From: Triatoma infestans
Taxonomy: Eukaryota > Arthropoda > Insecta > Hemiptera > Reduviidae
Length of the DNA stretch: 64,000 nt
Assembly (NCBI GenBank): GCA_011037195.1
Contig: JAAEAF010000230.1
Coordinates: 103,924-167,923, forward strand
Direction of reading: 5' to 3'
Position numbers and translations under genes: made by a program. Positions 1-10,404 of the stretch are shown here, one piece after another (position 1 is the stretch's first letter; each line of letters begins with the position of its first letter). Below the pieces are notes generated by a model. The model was not told where the DNA came from. It did no database searches and was given only the letters and a program-made list of their open reading frames with translations.

Positions 1-1
1 G

Positions 2-2107
2 GAGGAGGAGGTCAGTGAAAGCTTTAGAACGGAAATTGAAAGGCTGTTCCAAGAAGAGGATGATAGACAGATAATGGATAGTGGCGAAGAAGCGGTGGGA
101 ACCCAGTGCATTAGGCTAAGAAAGATAATACAGACGGCTGCTGAGAAATCGCTGGGAGACAGGAAAAAACAAACAAGGAATGACTGGTATGATCAGGAGG
201 TAGCTAGGGCGTTAGAGGAAAGAAATGAGGCAAGGAAAAGGATGTTGAGAAGGAAAACAAGGGCAAGTGCGCAGGACTATAGGGAAAAGAGGGCAAAAGC
301 TAGACTCATTTGCAGAAGAAAGAAAAGGGAAGCAGAAAGAGAGATAGTAGAGCAGATGCAGAGAGATTTTGAAGACCATAGAAGTAGAAAGTTCCACAAG
401 AAAGTCAGAAATGTGAAAGAGGGTTACCAGCCAAGGATGGGATGTGTAGAAGGGAAAGACGGCAGGCTGCTGTTGGGGAAAGAAGATATTGTGGACAGAT
501 GGATAAGCTATTTCCGGGAAGTTTGGAATGCTGGTGAAATGGTTATGGGGATAGACGAGGAAGCTATCTCACAAGAAGAGGATGCGGAGCCGCCCTCGAG
601 AGAAGATTTCGATAGGATTCTAGGAGGAATGAGAGGAAATAAAGCGCCAGGGGAGGATAGGATTTGTATAGAAATGATTCGCCAAGGGGGTGAACGCCTT
701 CAGGAAGAATTATACAACCTGATCCTAAATGTGTGGTTGAGAGAGGAAATGCCAAAAGAATGGGCAACTGCCTTAATTATCCCCGTTTATAAAAAAGGTA
801 ACCGGTTGAAATGCGAGAACTACAGAGGGATATCGTTGCTGAGCGTAACCTATAAAATCTTGGCGGCACTTATAACAGAAAGGGTGTCAGTAGTAGCAGA
901 GCGAGAGCTTGGCGATTACCAGTCTGGATTTCGGAGTGCAAGATCGACGATGGACCATATCTTTACAATGCGTACAGTAATGGAGAAATTTTATGAGTAC
1001 GGCCTGGGGTTGCATCAACTGTACGTTGATTTTAAGAGGGCGTACGATTCGGTCTCTCGAATTGGCCTATTCAGAGGGCTAAAAGCATTAGGAGTCCCAG
1101 CTAAGGGGATAAGACTGGTTAAAATGACCTTGAGAGACACGGTGGCAAAAGTAGCAATCGAAGGTCAGATTTCCTCAGAGTTCGCTATAAATATGGGCTT
1201 AAGGCAGGGAGACCCGGTGTCCCCGATCCTCTTCAACCTGGTATTGGAAATGGCAATGCGAAAATGCACGATTAACCCCGGAGGCAACATATATAACAGA
1301 ATGTCTGATTATTTGGCCTACGCAGATGATGTAGCCATTATAGCGAGGTCAAAGGCTGCTCTTAGGGAAACCTTTATGGAGTTGGCTGAAGGCGCCGTCA
1401 GTTATGGTCTGAAGATTAATGAGGAGAAGACCAAGTACATGGTCACAACCCGGCGCGCGAGATGTTTCAGAGAGTTAATCGCGGGCCAGCACCGTTTTGA
1501 GGGCGTTAAAGAATTCAAATATCTAGGAGCCGTCCTCACTAACAAAAATGAGGTAAGTCGCGACATAGACAACAGAATAGCGGCCGGAAACAGGTGTTTG
1601 GGAGCGTTAAGACGGACATTCTATAATAGATCCCTGTCAAGAAAGACCAAATTGACGATCTATAAGTCAGTTCTTAGACCCGTGGTAACGTATGGCTCGG
1701 AGTCGTGGATGTTGAGGCATTCAGACGAATTGAAATTGAACCGCTGGGAGAGAAAGGTTTTGAGGGCGGTCTATGGACCAGTGTGCCAAGATGGAGTCTG
1801 GAGGTGCCGAAAAAACGCGGAGTTAAGAGAGCTGTACGGAGAAGAGGACATAGTATCTGTGGTCAAGCAGGGAAGGTTGCGTTGGGTTGGAGACGTGCAA
1901 AGGATGGAGAGTGAGAGAGCACCACGAAGGGCGCTGGAGGGTCACCCTGGAGGCAGTAGACCGAGAGGGAGACCTAGGCTGCGTTGGATGGGTGATGTGG
2001 AGGAGGATCTCCGGGAGCTGAACATAAGACAGTGGAGAAGAAAAGCTCTAGATAGAGAGGCTTGGGGACGGGTATTGGCGGAGGCCAAGGTCCTACGTGG
2101 GCCGTAG
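2..2107 (+). CDS. Reverse transcriptase of an RTE-like LINE, 5' partial
   Basis: Copies element RNA into DNA at a nicked genomic target (target-primed reverse transcription). The frame is open from base 2 with no upstream stop, so the endonuclease part lies outside; the first Met (position 74) is probably not the true start. Numbering from that Met: basic linker 26-115, YRGIS fingers motif at 250-254, QSGFRSARST at 283-292, catalytic YVDFKRAYDS at 317-326 (Asp319), GLRQGDPVSPILFN at 375-388, YADD at 416-419 (catalytic Asp418 and Asp419, bases 1319-1330). The thumb and C-terminal tail follow, with the RLRWVGD and RGRPRLRW blocks seen in this clade, ending at TAG 2105-2107. All three catalytic Asp are intact and no stop or frameshift is visible over 2.1 kb. 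This is unlike every other coding remnant in the window and suggests a young insertion. Confidence 0.85.
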   Translation, partial: EEEVSESFRTEIERLFQEEDDRQIMDSGEEAVGTQCIRLRKIIQTAAEKSLGDRKKQTRNDWYDQEVARALEERNEARKRMLRRKTRASAQDYREKRAKARLICRRKKREAEREIVEQMQRDFEDHRSRKFHKKVRNVKEGYQPRMGCVEGKDGRLLLGKEDIVDRWISYFREVWNAGEMVMGIDEEAISQEEDAEPPSREDFDRILGGMRGNKAPGEDRICIEMIRQGGERLQEELYNLILNVWLREEMPKEWATALIIPVYKKGNRLKCENYRGISLLSVTYKILAALITERVSVVAERELGDYQSGFRSARSTMDHIFTMRTVMEKFYEYGLGLHQLYVDFKRAYDSVSRIGLFRGLKALGVPAKGIRLVKMTLRDTVAKVAIEGQISSEFAINMGLRQGDPVSPILFNLVLEMAMRKCTINPGGNIYNRMSDYLAYADDVAIIARSKAALRETFMELAEGAVSYGLKINEEKTKYMVTTRRARCFRELIAGQHRFEGVKEFKYLGAVLTNKNEVSRDIDNRIAAGNRCLGALRRTFYNRSLSRKTKLTIYKSVLRPVVTYGSESWMLRHSDELKLNRWERKVLRAVYGPVCQDGVWRCRKNAELRELYGEEDIVSVVKQGRLRWVGDVQRMESERAPRRALEGHPGGSRPRGRPRLRWMGDVEEDLRELNIRQWRRKALDREAWGRVLAEAKVLRGP

Positions 2108-2228
2108 TGCCACAGTTGAGTTGATATACAGAGGTGGTGGATGTGAGAAGGAGAGAATTAGAGAGATAATTTAGGAATGTTAGATGATGAGCTGAACACT
2201 ATATAATGAACTAGAAGTATATAATAAC

Positions 2229-2518
2229 TGCAAGGACTTTACACGGTTGAATGATGTTTAAGAATAAGTAAGCGAGAGAATAACTAAGAGAGAGAGAGGT
2301 AGACTGGCTGAGTAGAATGATGTTGACTGACTGATGTCGATAACTGTTCTAAAACTCTTCTTCTCTATGGCTAGCTCGCCTCTCTCTGTGTGTATATATA
2401 TATATATATCGAATTCTCCCTCCCTAGTTTGGCCCAAGTAGGGAAAAACTAATGATTCGGATCCTTCGGTTTTTTGGATCCTCACGTATCTTAATGTTCG
2501 AATCCCATGATATCATCA
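2229..2518 (+). repeat. First unit of a ~290-bp tandem duplication in the LINE 3' UTR
   Basis: Begins CTGCAAGGACTTTACAC and includes purine-rich AG repeats, a CTCTCTGTGTGTATATAT microsatellite, a CCCTCCCTAGTTTGGCC block and two GGATCC-containing segments. The same order of blocks recurs from 2519 (CTGCAAGGACTTTATAC), so the two units are direct tandem copies that differ mainly in microsatellite length and point changes. Confidence 0.75.
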
Positions 2519-3647
2519 ACTGCAAGGACTTTATACTTTTGAATGATGTTTGAGAATAAGATAGCGAGAGAAGAGTTAGATTAGTATGGGGGATTGGCTT
2601 TTCAGCCTGCGCCACCGCGACCCTCAAGAGTCTATTGTGGGACTCCTAACTCCTAAGTTGAAGACCCTCCCCGGTCTCATCCTTTATTTGAACTTTGGAA
2701 TCTGGGGAGGCTCCTAGGTGGTCGATTAAGAGCCCTTAACTGACCTCTCGAGCCCCGTCTGCCTTAATAGACTTTAATAGACCGAAATGGGCCCCCGGCT
2801 GAGACTTGCGTCAGCTTCTCCTCTCCAAAGAGGCGATACCTCAGCCATACAAGCCCCTCGCACTGACATAGAACATGCAGTGCTGTTTCCTCTTCTTCCT
2901 GACAAAACCTATACAGGCTATCCGTTGCCAGGCCCATGCGGTCCATGTGCTTATTGAGTCTGCAATGCCCAGTGAGAACGCCAACTGCTGTCCTTATTGG
3001 AGTAATTCTGCAGTTACCCTGGGCGAGTAGCTATAAATGAAAGTTTTCGCCAGCCTTTGGCCTGGGGTTTTAGCCCACCATTCTCTTGATCGATCGCCCA
3101 TCCATGTCCCAATGGATGCACTTCGATCCAATGGATGCAATGGAGACTTCTTGCGACGCCGCAGAACGGTATAGGCCCGATAACGGTTGCGATGAAAGCC
3201 TCCCGGGCCAGGCGAACTGCCGCCTCATTGCCTCTGTGACCCGAATGTCCAGGTACTAAGCAACCCCGCACCAGCCTTTAGCTGATCTCCATGAGTCAAT
3301 TGCTCCCAGGGCAGCCTGGCTATCCGAATAAATGACGATTCTGGAGTTATACACTCCTCGTCTTCTTATTTCGGCGGCGCAGGTCGAGAGAAGAGTTAAG
3401 AGAGAGAGAGACTGGCTGAATATTAGAAAGTAGAATGATGTTTGCTGACTGGTGTCGATCCTATTCCAAAAGTTGTTGTTCTCTAAGGCTAGCTCGCTTC
3501 TCTCTCTCTCTATATATATATATGGAATTCTCCCTCCCTAGTTTGGCCTAGATAGGGAATAACCAATGATTCGGACCCCATTGATTCCGGATCCTTGGTT
3601 TTTTGGATCCTCACGAATCTTAATGATTCGGATCCCATTGCACAGAT
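2519..3647 (+). repeat. Second ~290-bp unit, interrupted by a LINE
   Basis: 2519-2578 matches the start of the 2229-2518 unit, and 3399-3647 matches the rest, from the AGAGAGAGAG run through the TATATATATA tract to the GGATCCCATTG end. The gap between them is an RNase-H-LINE insertion flanked by the 14-bp duplication CGAGAGAAGAGTTA at 2565-2578 and 3385-3398. Confidence 0.75.
2579..3384 (-). mobile_element. 5'-truncated RNase-H-bearing LINE, C-terminal part
   Basis: Minus-strand remnant of the last part of a LINE ORF2 plus its 3' UTR. Reading from 3384 downward: an RNase H piece with YSDSQAALGAIDSW (catalytic-Asp segment), then after a frameshift LVPGHSGHRGNEAA (bases 3271-3014, the typical late RNase H block), then a C-terminal zinc-knuckle-like segment at 2946-2764 (MGLATDSLYRFCQEEEET..HVLCQC, with CX..HX..C spacing). 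2763-2579 is 3' UTR. It is flanked by a perfect 14-bp target duplication, so this is a 5'-truncated insertion and not a rearrangement. The same family is inserted at 40913-41358. RNase H places it among the I/R1/LOA-type LINEs; the exact clade is not resolved. Confidence 0.8.
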
Positions 3648-5435
3648 ATTACATATATTGTATCTAGATTTGTTGAAAAGGTAATAAATAGATAATAAAT
3701 GTAAAATTATTTGCAGATTAAAAAACTTCTCGTTGAATAAGAACATAATACCCCTGAAACACGTGAGAAATGATACAAAAAAAACACTAAATACGTATTA
3801 ATAATTTTATAGAACTTTATCCAGCTTTATTACTTACATTAAGAAGCAGATAATGCCAAGATATCATTATTATTTGTAATGATTTTAAAAATTAATATGA
3901 AAATAATTTTAGTATTTTTATTTTCTTAAACTTTCAATTTCCTTATAAAACTTTTTATTTATTTACAGAACTAACCATTTGCGCATCATCTTAATCTATT
4001 TTTCCTTTATTATCATGCTTATGAGAATATAAAACTGGATGTCCCTGAATTATACTTCAGATAAGAAATCTACCGTTATAATATATTTTACGATTTCTAT
4101 ATGCATTATGTCAACACAGATTTTATGGCAACATCTATTTGAACATGTGCTATCGTACATATGGACGAAGATTTTATGAAAAATTATTATTATGATTCCA
4201 GCTAACTCCAGCTTGAAATTGAATTACTGCGAAAATTATTATAGTTTAATAAAATGGACCTTCAGTTTAACGGTTCCCAATAAAAGGGTAAACATTTAAA
4301 TGTTTATTCATTCATTCATTCAGTGATCTATGTGTAGGTAGATTTAAGTACAATATGCGTTCTGAATAGAAGGTGAACCATAATAACCTGCAGTTAACTT
4401 GTAAACTTACTGCAATACTTGTTCAGTTTGAATATGAAGTAATTAGCTTCAATATTTATTGAATGATGACATTAACTATCTACTATTTGAAAACTACATT
4501 CTAGTATGACCTAAAAATAGAAAATATTATATTTATTATATTCGTGTGACAATTTCAAAATTATTATTAATATCAAATGTGGGAAAAAAATTTATGTATC
4601 TCCATATAATATATTTTATGCAAAAAATATATTATTAGATTAATATTTTATAATATGACGGTGTATTTAAACTTAAACTAGCTATGCTGAGTTACTTACT
4701 GTTTTCATTTTTTTTTATTAGAAAGGCTAACAACTAGAGATATTACTAGCAGATGACTTCATTGAAATGACTTCATCATGTTTTATTGCCTCCTTTAGCA
4801 ATAGCAAATTACGCTTACCTACTTATACATATGTAATTAAAATATTTACAATGTCATATCTTCGTCAAATATTGCATCTTTTTTAACTGCATCATCTCTG
4901 TGCTATATCTCTTCTGTTTGTAGTAATCAAAGTATATTGTTGATGTTTATTAATATCTAACATTTCTATTATTACGAATCTGTCCACATAATTGTACTTC
5001 TATTTCATACGTTATTCCTTAAGTGTTGTAACAACTAAGAAGTTTTAAGCTGAAACAACTGGTAATAACTAAATATGATTAAATTATATCGTTATAAATC
5101 GGTATTTGTACATTTCTGTTTTTTTCTGCGGTAAAAATTAATATTTTCATAAAGCCAATTTAAAAAAGAAAATATTTAATCAGTAATTGTTCAAATAGTT
5201 AAATAAGTGGAATAATAGAAATCAGTTAGAATTGAAAACAATATCTTTCGATCTATCTTTTATTGTTCCAACTAGTTAAAAAAAATCTGGTATGAAAATT
5301 CATACAACTTTCTCTCACTCCTTTCAATACAATTATATACAAAATAACAAATTTTCTTTAAACACAAATTTTACATATTTGTCCCAATATATAAAAAAAA
5401 AAAAAATAGAGGTGGTGGGGGAATAAGTACGGACC
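3648..5435. other. AT-rich sequence with no recognised feature
   Basis: No convincing frame, transposon terminus or RNA gene seen. Low-complexity A/T runs and a short ATTC repeat near 4305-4320. Confidence 0.5.
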
Positions 5436-6731
5436 TGCGAGGGTCATTCAGTAAGTAACGAGACAAATTGCTATAGCTCAGAAACGGTTTATATAATCAA
5501 TACAATAGTTTCAGTGCGTCAGGTTGGCATCCTTCTACTTAGTTTCTCATCAGCTGTTCGAGAGTATTAGGTAAGCACAACCTCAAATGTATTCACTTAA
5601 CAATGGCGAGTCCGCTCGAGCATTGCACCTCGGAAAAACAACGCTCAGTGATTAGATTTTTAGCTGCAGAGGCTATCAAAGGTAGTGAAATCCACGAAAG
5701 AATGTTGAAAGTATAAGGGGATATTTGTTTGAATCTTTCGAACGATTATAATAAATGGGTAGAACAGTTTAAAAATGGCCATGTAAGTGTCTGTGACGAG
5801 CAACGAAGTGGACGACCGGTTGAAGTTGCAACTTCATCCCTCGAATCTCGCATTAATGCGTTAATTACAGGACAGGAGGCGTATTACTGATGAACTGATA
5901 GCTGAAGATGTGCACGCAAGTGTTGGAACTGTGCATAACATTATTCAGAATAAGCTTCAGTACATGAAATCTTGTGCGTGATGGCTTCCAAGCCAACTTA
6001 CGGACGCCCACAAAGAAACAAGGTTTCAGATCAGTCAGCACTTGAAAGAACCTTATTTAATTGAAAAAGAGTTTTTCAGTAGAATTGTAACATGTGATGA
6101 AACATGGATACACCATTTTGAGCCGGAATCTAAGCGTCAAAGCCTTGAATGGAAGCATAGGGGTTCTCCCACTCGAAAGAAATTCAAGACCCAGCCGGCT
6201 GCAGGTAAAGTCATGCTTACAGTATTGTGGGATTCGCAGGGACCTGTTTATTGTGACTATCTCGAAGATCAACGCAACAGCCAATATGTGATATCCTCAC
6301 AAACAAAGTAAGGCCATTCGAATGGAATGTCTGGAGTCTTGACTAAAGGCGTGATTTTGCTTCATGACAACGCGCGCCCACACACGGCACAGTTAACTCA
6401 AGAAACACTTCAAAAAGTGGGGTGGAAGATCCTTCCACATCCCCCCTACAGACCTCGCCCCATCGGACTTCCATTTGTTTGGACCCCTTAAAGAGGCTCT
6501 ACTAAACATTTTCAATCCAATGAAGAAGTTAAAAATCAGGTGCAAAAGTGGCTTCGAGATCAACCCAAAGAATTTTATGCCAGAGGCATACACAAATTAG
6601 AAGAACGATGGGACAAGTGTATAAATGTTGCTGGGGACTATATTGAAAAGTAGCCAAAGTTTTGTATTGATTAAATTAATCGTTTTTGAGCTACAGCGAT
6701 TTGTCTCGTAACTTATTGAATGACCCTCTTA
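5436..6731 (+). mobile_element. mariner-type DNA transposon, copy 1 (near full length, inactive)
   Basis: The ends are inverted repeats: GAGGGTCATTCAGTAAGTAA at 5439-5458, and its complement (TTACTTATTGAATGACCCTC type) at the right end up to about 6729. Two more copies of the family (23844-25103 and 37707-38617, both minus) have the same ends immediately flanked by TA, the target dinucleotide of the Tc1/mariner superfamily. This copy is about 1.29 kb, close to the usual mariner length, and encloses one broken transposase gene. Confidence 0.9.
5603..6653 (+). pseudogene. mariner transposase, broken
   Basis: Would cut and paste the element using a DD34D catalytic triad. It starts at ATG 5603 (MASPLEHCTSEKQRSVIRFL) and the helix-turn-helix region follows. 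A stop (TAA 5714) replaces an expected Tyr codon, and further frameshifts lie near 5870 and 6290. Recognisable later blocks are CDETWIHHFEPESKRQ (first catalytic Asp, codon 6096), [13 protein letters not shown] (second Asp, codon 6366) and the YSPDLAPSDFHLF block near 6445-6480, which is damaged by a small deletion and out of frame. It ends at TAG 6651. The multiple lesions make it non-functional. Confidence 0.85.
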
Positions 6732-6887
6732 CTAATTTTCGCATGGAGAGAACTTAATGGTTATATTGTGGGCCAATACAGCGGTCTAAAAACTCTAAAC
6801 CAACTACATATGATATTTGAAATCAACGCCATAATTTCCGCAAAAATATCCAAAATAATTTTTTGTGGGTGTTTTAAGTTTGTGGGT

Positions 6888-7050
6888 GTTTGAAATAAAG
6901 TTTCAAATAAAAGTGATACATTTTTATCAAGTAAGTAAACCAAGTTTAAAGGAAATCGTTATAGTCATTTTCGGAAAAATTCCAAAAAACAAAATTCTAT
7001 TCTGTAAAATTGCATTTCCGGATAACCGATTTAGAAGTTTCGAAATCCCC
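6888..7050 (-). repeat. Repeat A fragment, minus orientation
   Basis: Reverse complement matches the inner part of repeat A: a GGTTATCCGGAAATGCAATT segment, then a run of T, then a CCGAAAATGACTATAACGAT segment. It abuts a plus-oriented copy at 7051, giving a head-to-head pair. Confidence 0.65.
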
Positions 7051-7810
7051 TAAGTGCCAAAAAGTGGTTTTTGGAAAATGGTCTAGTGTGTGTTGTGTTT
7101 TTGTATGTGAATAGGATAACTCAAAAACAAAAAATCGCAGCAAGTTCAAACTTGAAATTCAGTTTAGATATCACAATGGAATTCAATAGTAAGTTGTCTG
7201 TCAAAATTCCTCAACCGGAAGTAACATTTTACTGAATGTTTTTTTTTTTCACTTTTTGCAATTTTCTTGAAAATGGCTCTGTCTATTATTTTCAAAACTT
7301 TTCATGTCAACTATATATATTAAGAGCTACAACTAATTTGATAAGAGAAGGGATTAGCTCAGTAGTAGCGCGCAGGACTAGCAACGAGGAGGTCCCGGGT
7401 TGAGTCCAGCTGTGCTGCCCTTAGATTTTCTCTTTCTGGAGCCTCTGCAGCTCCTACAGTCCGGCGGCCGGCACTGAGAAGGCTCCAGGCGCCAATGACC
7501 CAATGACCAAATGCGTTGACGCACTTTAAATTTAAAAAAAAGTAAAATCATGAATAAAATATTTGCAATATATCTTTAGGAAAATTCATTTAAGGCGGCT
7601 ATTGTGGTAGGAATGGAGCTATGTTTTCCTATAAAGTGTTTTTTTCAATTTATTATAAAATTCTATCATCCAATAATATTAAATAGAATTAAATATATTG
7701 CCAAAATACAGAGTTTAAAGAAAATCTGTAACCTAAATTGCAAATTTTTATACCTACTACTGCAGTGAGTTTGTGATTTTCACTCATGCGAGTGTTTCAC
7801 TTTAGATTTC
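7051..7810 (+). repeat. Repeat A copy split by a SINE
   Basis: Has the repeat A order of blocks: AAAAAGTGGTTTTTGGAAAATGG, a GT-rich stretch, AACTCAAAAACAAAAAATCG, CTCAACCGGAAGTAACAT (7211-7228), GAAAATGGCTCTG, and at the end a degenerate GCGAGTGTTTCAC terminus near 7786-7800. A tRNA-headed SINE (7347-7541) sits inside it, so the SINE is younger. Confidence 0.75.
7347..7541 (+). mobile_element. tRNA-headed SINE, copy 1
   Basis: The head carries an RNA polymerase III A-box-like TTAGCTCAGTAGTAGCGC and a degraded B box (GGGTTGAGTCC, where other copies have GGTTCGAATCC). The body includes GTGCTGCCCTTAGATTTTCT and CGGCGGCCGGCACTGAGAAG. The 3' end has GGCGCCAATGACC, then GTTGACGCACTTTAAAT and an A-rich tail. 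Non-autonomous; presumably moved by a LINE. Confidence 0.8.
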
Positions 7811-8597
7811 GAATATTTAATTACAAAAATTTTGCCACAAATGCGTCTACTTTCTATTAAAACTGTAAGAGAGTCATTAAGTAAATTTGAAATATTGGAA
7901 CGACATTATAATTTCCATTAAGTGCCTTATAAGAATTCTATGAATGAAACCTTGTTGCACAGAACATTTCCTGAAACGATTAAAACCAAAATGTTAAAAT
8001 AAACTCAAGAGAGACGATAATTTTTATTTTACGACAATAAGCCAAACTACAGTTCCTATTCTACTTTTTCCCAGCGGCTGCCTAGGAAGGTCATTTGATT
8101 ATAATTATATCCCTAATTAGGATGTAATTTTAAAGTTATTATATTTTCCCTAATGTTTTACACATTCATTAAATTTTATTTTCAACTAACTCCCTCGCCA
8201 CCCTTTAACCACCTCCGTTCAACTTACACTGACGACTTAATGATTATGTTAAAGTTATAATAATACAAACTATTAAATTGAATATATATGTTTAATGTTA
8301 CCACTTACAATTCTTAATAGTAGCAATAATATAAGCAAAACGTGGCAAACAAATCATAAAGGTATAGTTTCTTGATGACTATAATTTACCGGACAAAAAA
8401 ATTCATAGGTTGGGCGAAGTAGATTTTTTTTTTTTTAATTTCAGATAGTTTATTTATTGTTATTATTATTATCTTTTTGATGATAATTGCCTTAGTGTTC
8501 ATTGAATATCATGTAAAAAGATAACATAAACATAGTGGTTTATCTATAAATCTTAGATATAATTTAAAAGTTTGAACTATCAAAAATGAAATATAAA
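7811..8597. other. AT-rich sequence with no recognised feature
   Basis: Short chance frames only. No terminus or RNA gene seen. Confidence 0.45.
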
Positions 8598-8678
8598 TCC
8601 GACCGGTCGTGACTTAAGGATCGGAAACCTGGACCCTCTCAGAAAAAAAGTGAGGTCTTCGAATGAAAAATCCTTCGT

Positions 8679-8691
8679 AAGATCTACGGAG
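8679..8691 (+). repeat. Left 13-bp target duplication of the Jockey insertion
   Basis: AAGATCTACGGAG here and again, identical, at 9920-9932. Confidence 0.85.
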
Positions 8692-9919
8692 TTATCCCAG
8701 ACCATCAGTTTGGTTTTAGACGCCACCATTCTACCATACAACAAACTCACCGCGTTGTAGACACCATTGCATCCTCCCTTGAGAAGAAGGAGTGCTGTTC
8801 GGTGGCTTTCCTCAATGTGAAGCAGGCCTGCTCTGGAGCAGACCCCGGGCTGCTCTGGAAACTTAGGGCATCCTTCCAGCCACCTATTACCTTATCCTAA
8901 AATTCTACTTATCCGATAGGTATTTTCAAGTATAAATCAGATCATCCTTCTCTCCTTTCAATCATACCGAAGCTGGAGTGCCGCAAGGCAGCATTCTAAG
9001 TCCTATCCTTCACTCTGTGTACACTGCAGACATCCCAAAACATCCTGATACCATCCTTCTCACTTATCTAGATGATACTGCAATCCTGTCTACCAATAAT
9101 GATCCCGCAACAGCCCATAGAAATCTCCCAACCCACCTCTTCTTCCTAGAAAATTGGTTTAAAAATGGATCATTAATCTTAATGAAAATAAGTCCCAAAA
9201 CATTACCTTCACTCTACGTCGCATTACTCTTCCTCCAGTCTACTACAACTTAATTCCTTTACCCACTGGTAAACCTCGGCTCTCCTGACCACTGTCAACG
9301 TTGCTCGCTATCTTGGGCTTTACTCAGACCGAAGACACACCTGGAATCCTCATACCCGACTTAAAAGAATAGAACTAAACAGACGCTATCGACAACTTAA
9401 AAGACTACTGCACAACAGATCTAAACTCTCCCTAGACAACAAAAGACTAATTTATACATATATTTTAAAGCCTATCTGGGCGTATGGGATAGAACTATGG
9501 GGTTCAACCAAACACTCAAATCTCCATTCCAATCCCTACAATCCAGAATCCTCCGTAACATTGTAAACGCTCCTTTTTACGTCTCCAACCGAACCATACA
9601 CCCTGACCTTATATACCGCTCATTGCCCAAGTCGCCCAAACCCGTTACAGGAAATTTCATATTAACCTTCAGACTCATACAAATCCTTTAGTTCAACACC
9701 TGTCTTCCCGAACATCTTCTAATAATCCTCCTAGACTTCTCATGCAATACAATGGTCTCGTGACCTGCTCTCAAGTGAAGAGAGTCAATAGTGATTTTGT
9801 GTAGTTTTGCAGTGTTACCAGTGGGTAGCTTCTTCACTCATTTTGTATTTATGTTCTTTGTATAATTGTTACTTATAGCGCTATCGCGTTTATTGTAGCA
9901 TGAATAAAGATTAAAAAAA
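8692..9919 (+). mobile_element. 5'-truncated Jockey-like LINE with poly(A) tail
   Basis: The insert lies between perfect 13-bp duplications and ends with AATAAAGATTAAAAAAAA. It begins inside the RT domain (PDHQFGFRRHHSTIQQTHR). After a frameshift comes AGVPQGSILSPILHSVYTADIP (8970-9035). The catalytic YADD has become TYLDDTA (9063-9083). Then follow ARYLGLYSDRRHTWNPHTRLKR (9306-9366) and the C-terminal LKPIWAYGIELWGSTKHS (9470-9520). Motif order and the LGLYID/WGSTK blocks are typical of Jockey-clade elements. It carries several frameshifts. The 3' UTR is 9700-9919. Confidence 0.85.
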
Positions 9920-9932
9920 AAGATCTACGGAG
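9920..9932 (+). repeat. Right 13-bp target duplication of the Jockey insertion
   Basis: Identical to 8679-8691. Removing 8692-9932 restores a continuous RTE C-terminal reading (KILRKIYG then AGQEVNAWRRR-like). Confidence 0.85.
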
Positions 9933-10404
9933 CGGGCCAAGAGGTCAATGCATGGAGAAGAAGGACGAACCAGGAAATAAAGAGTCTGTACAGGGAGCCA
10001 GATTTGGTAAAGTTTGTAAAACTAGGAAAGTTACGCTGGGCTGGATATCTTGCGAGAACGGAAGGTAGCCGAATAGCAAAAAAAGGTTGAAGAGAAGAAG
10101 CTAAGATGTAAGGGACGAACAGTATGACCGATGCTGAGATGCTCAATGGGTTTAAGAAAGGATGGATACCGCAGCCATCCTTAGTAAGAGCAACTGGAAG
10201 GCATCTTCCGGGAAACAGGGAAAACTGGTGGAAACTTCTGCATGAGGAGGTCATGGCCCATTAGTTGATTGTATGCCGTTGATAATGATTTAAAATAAAT
10301 AATAAACAAAACTTATTCTTCGTGAGACACAAATATAGACTCAATGTCAGCATTGAATTTAAAACATTTCTTCCAGTTTTGGAGAGAAAATAAAGTGTAG
10401 AACT

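Larger units (their letters stand above)
1..3647 (+). mobile_element. RTE-like LINE with long 3' UTR, continuing past the left edge
   Basis: Non-LTR retrotransposon, plus strand. Positions 2-2107 are an uninterrupted reverse-transcriptase frame entering from outside the window. 2108-2518 is untranslated 3' sequence. A second, tandem copy of its last ~290 bp follows at 2519-2578 plus 3399-3647, split by an RNase-H LINE (2579-3384). The 3' UTR assignment is supported by a separate truncated copy at 34045-34325 that carries the same blocks. The assignment to the RTE/BovB-like group rests on RT motifs and on the C-terminal region, which has a GRLRW.GDVQRM block and an RGRPRLRW block. This is inference by eye. 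Confidence 0.8.
8598..10262 (+). pseudogene. RTE-like LINE C-terminal remnant, split by a Jockey insertion
   Basis: The left piece (8598-8691) reads RPVVT-stop-GSETWTLSEKKSEVFE-stop-KILRKIYG. The right piece (9933-10262) continues WRRRTNQEIKSLYREPDL and GKLRWAGYLARTEGSRI, then a decayed tail ending in frame-shifted NRENWWKLLHEEVMAH before TAG. These blocks are the post-RT region of RTE-like elements, comparable to residues 530-677 of the frame at 2-2107. Only the C-terminus survives, so it was 5'-truncated before the Jockey element landed in it. Stops and frameshifts make it a fossil. Confidence 0.8.
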
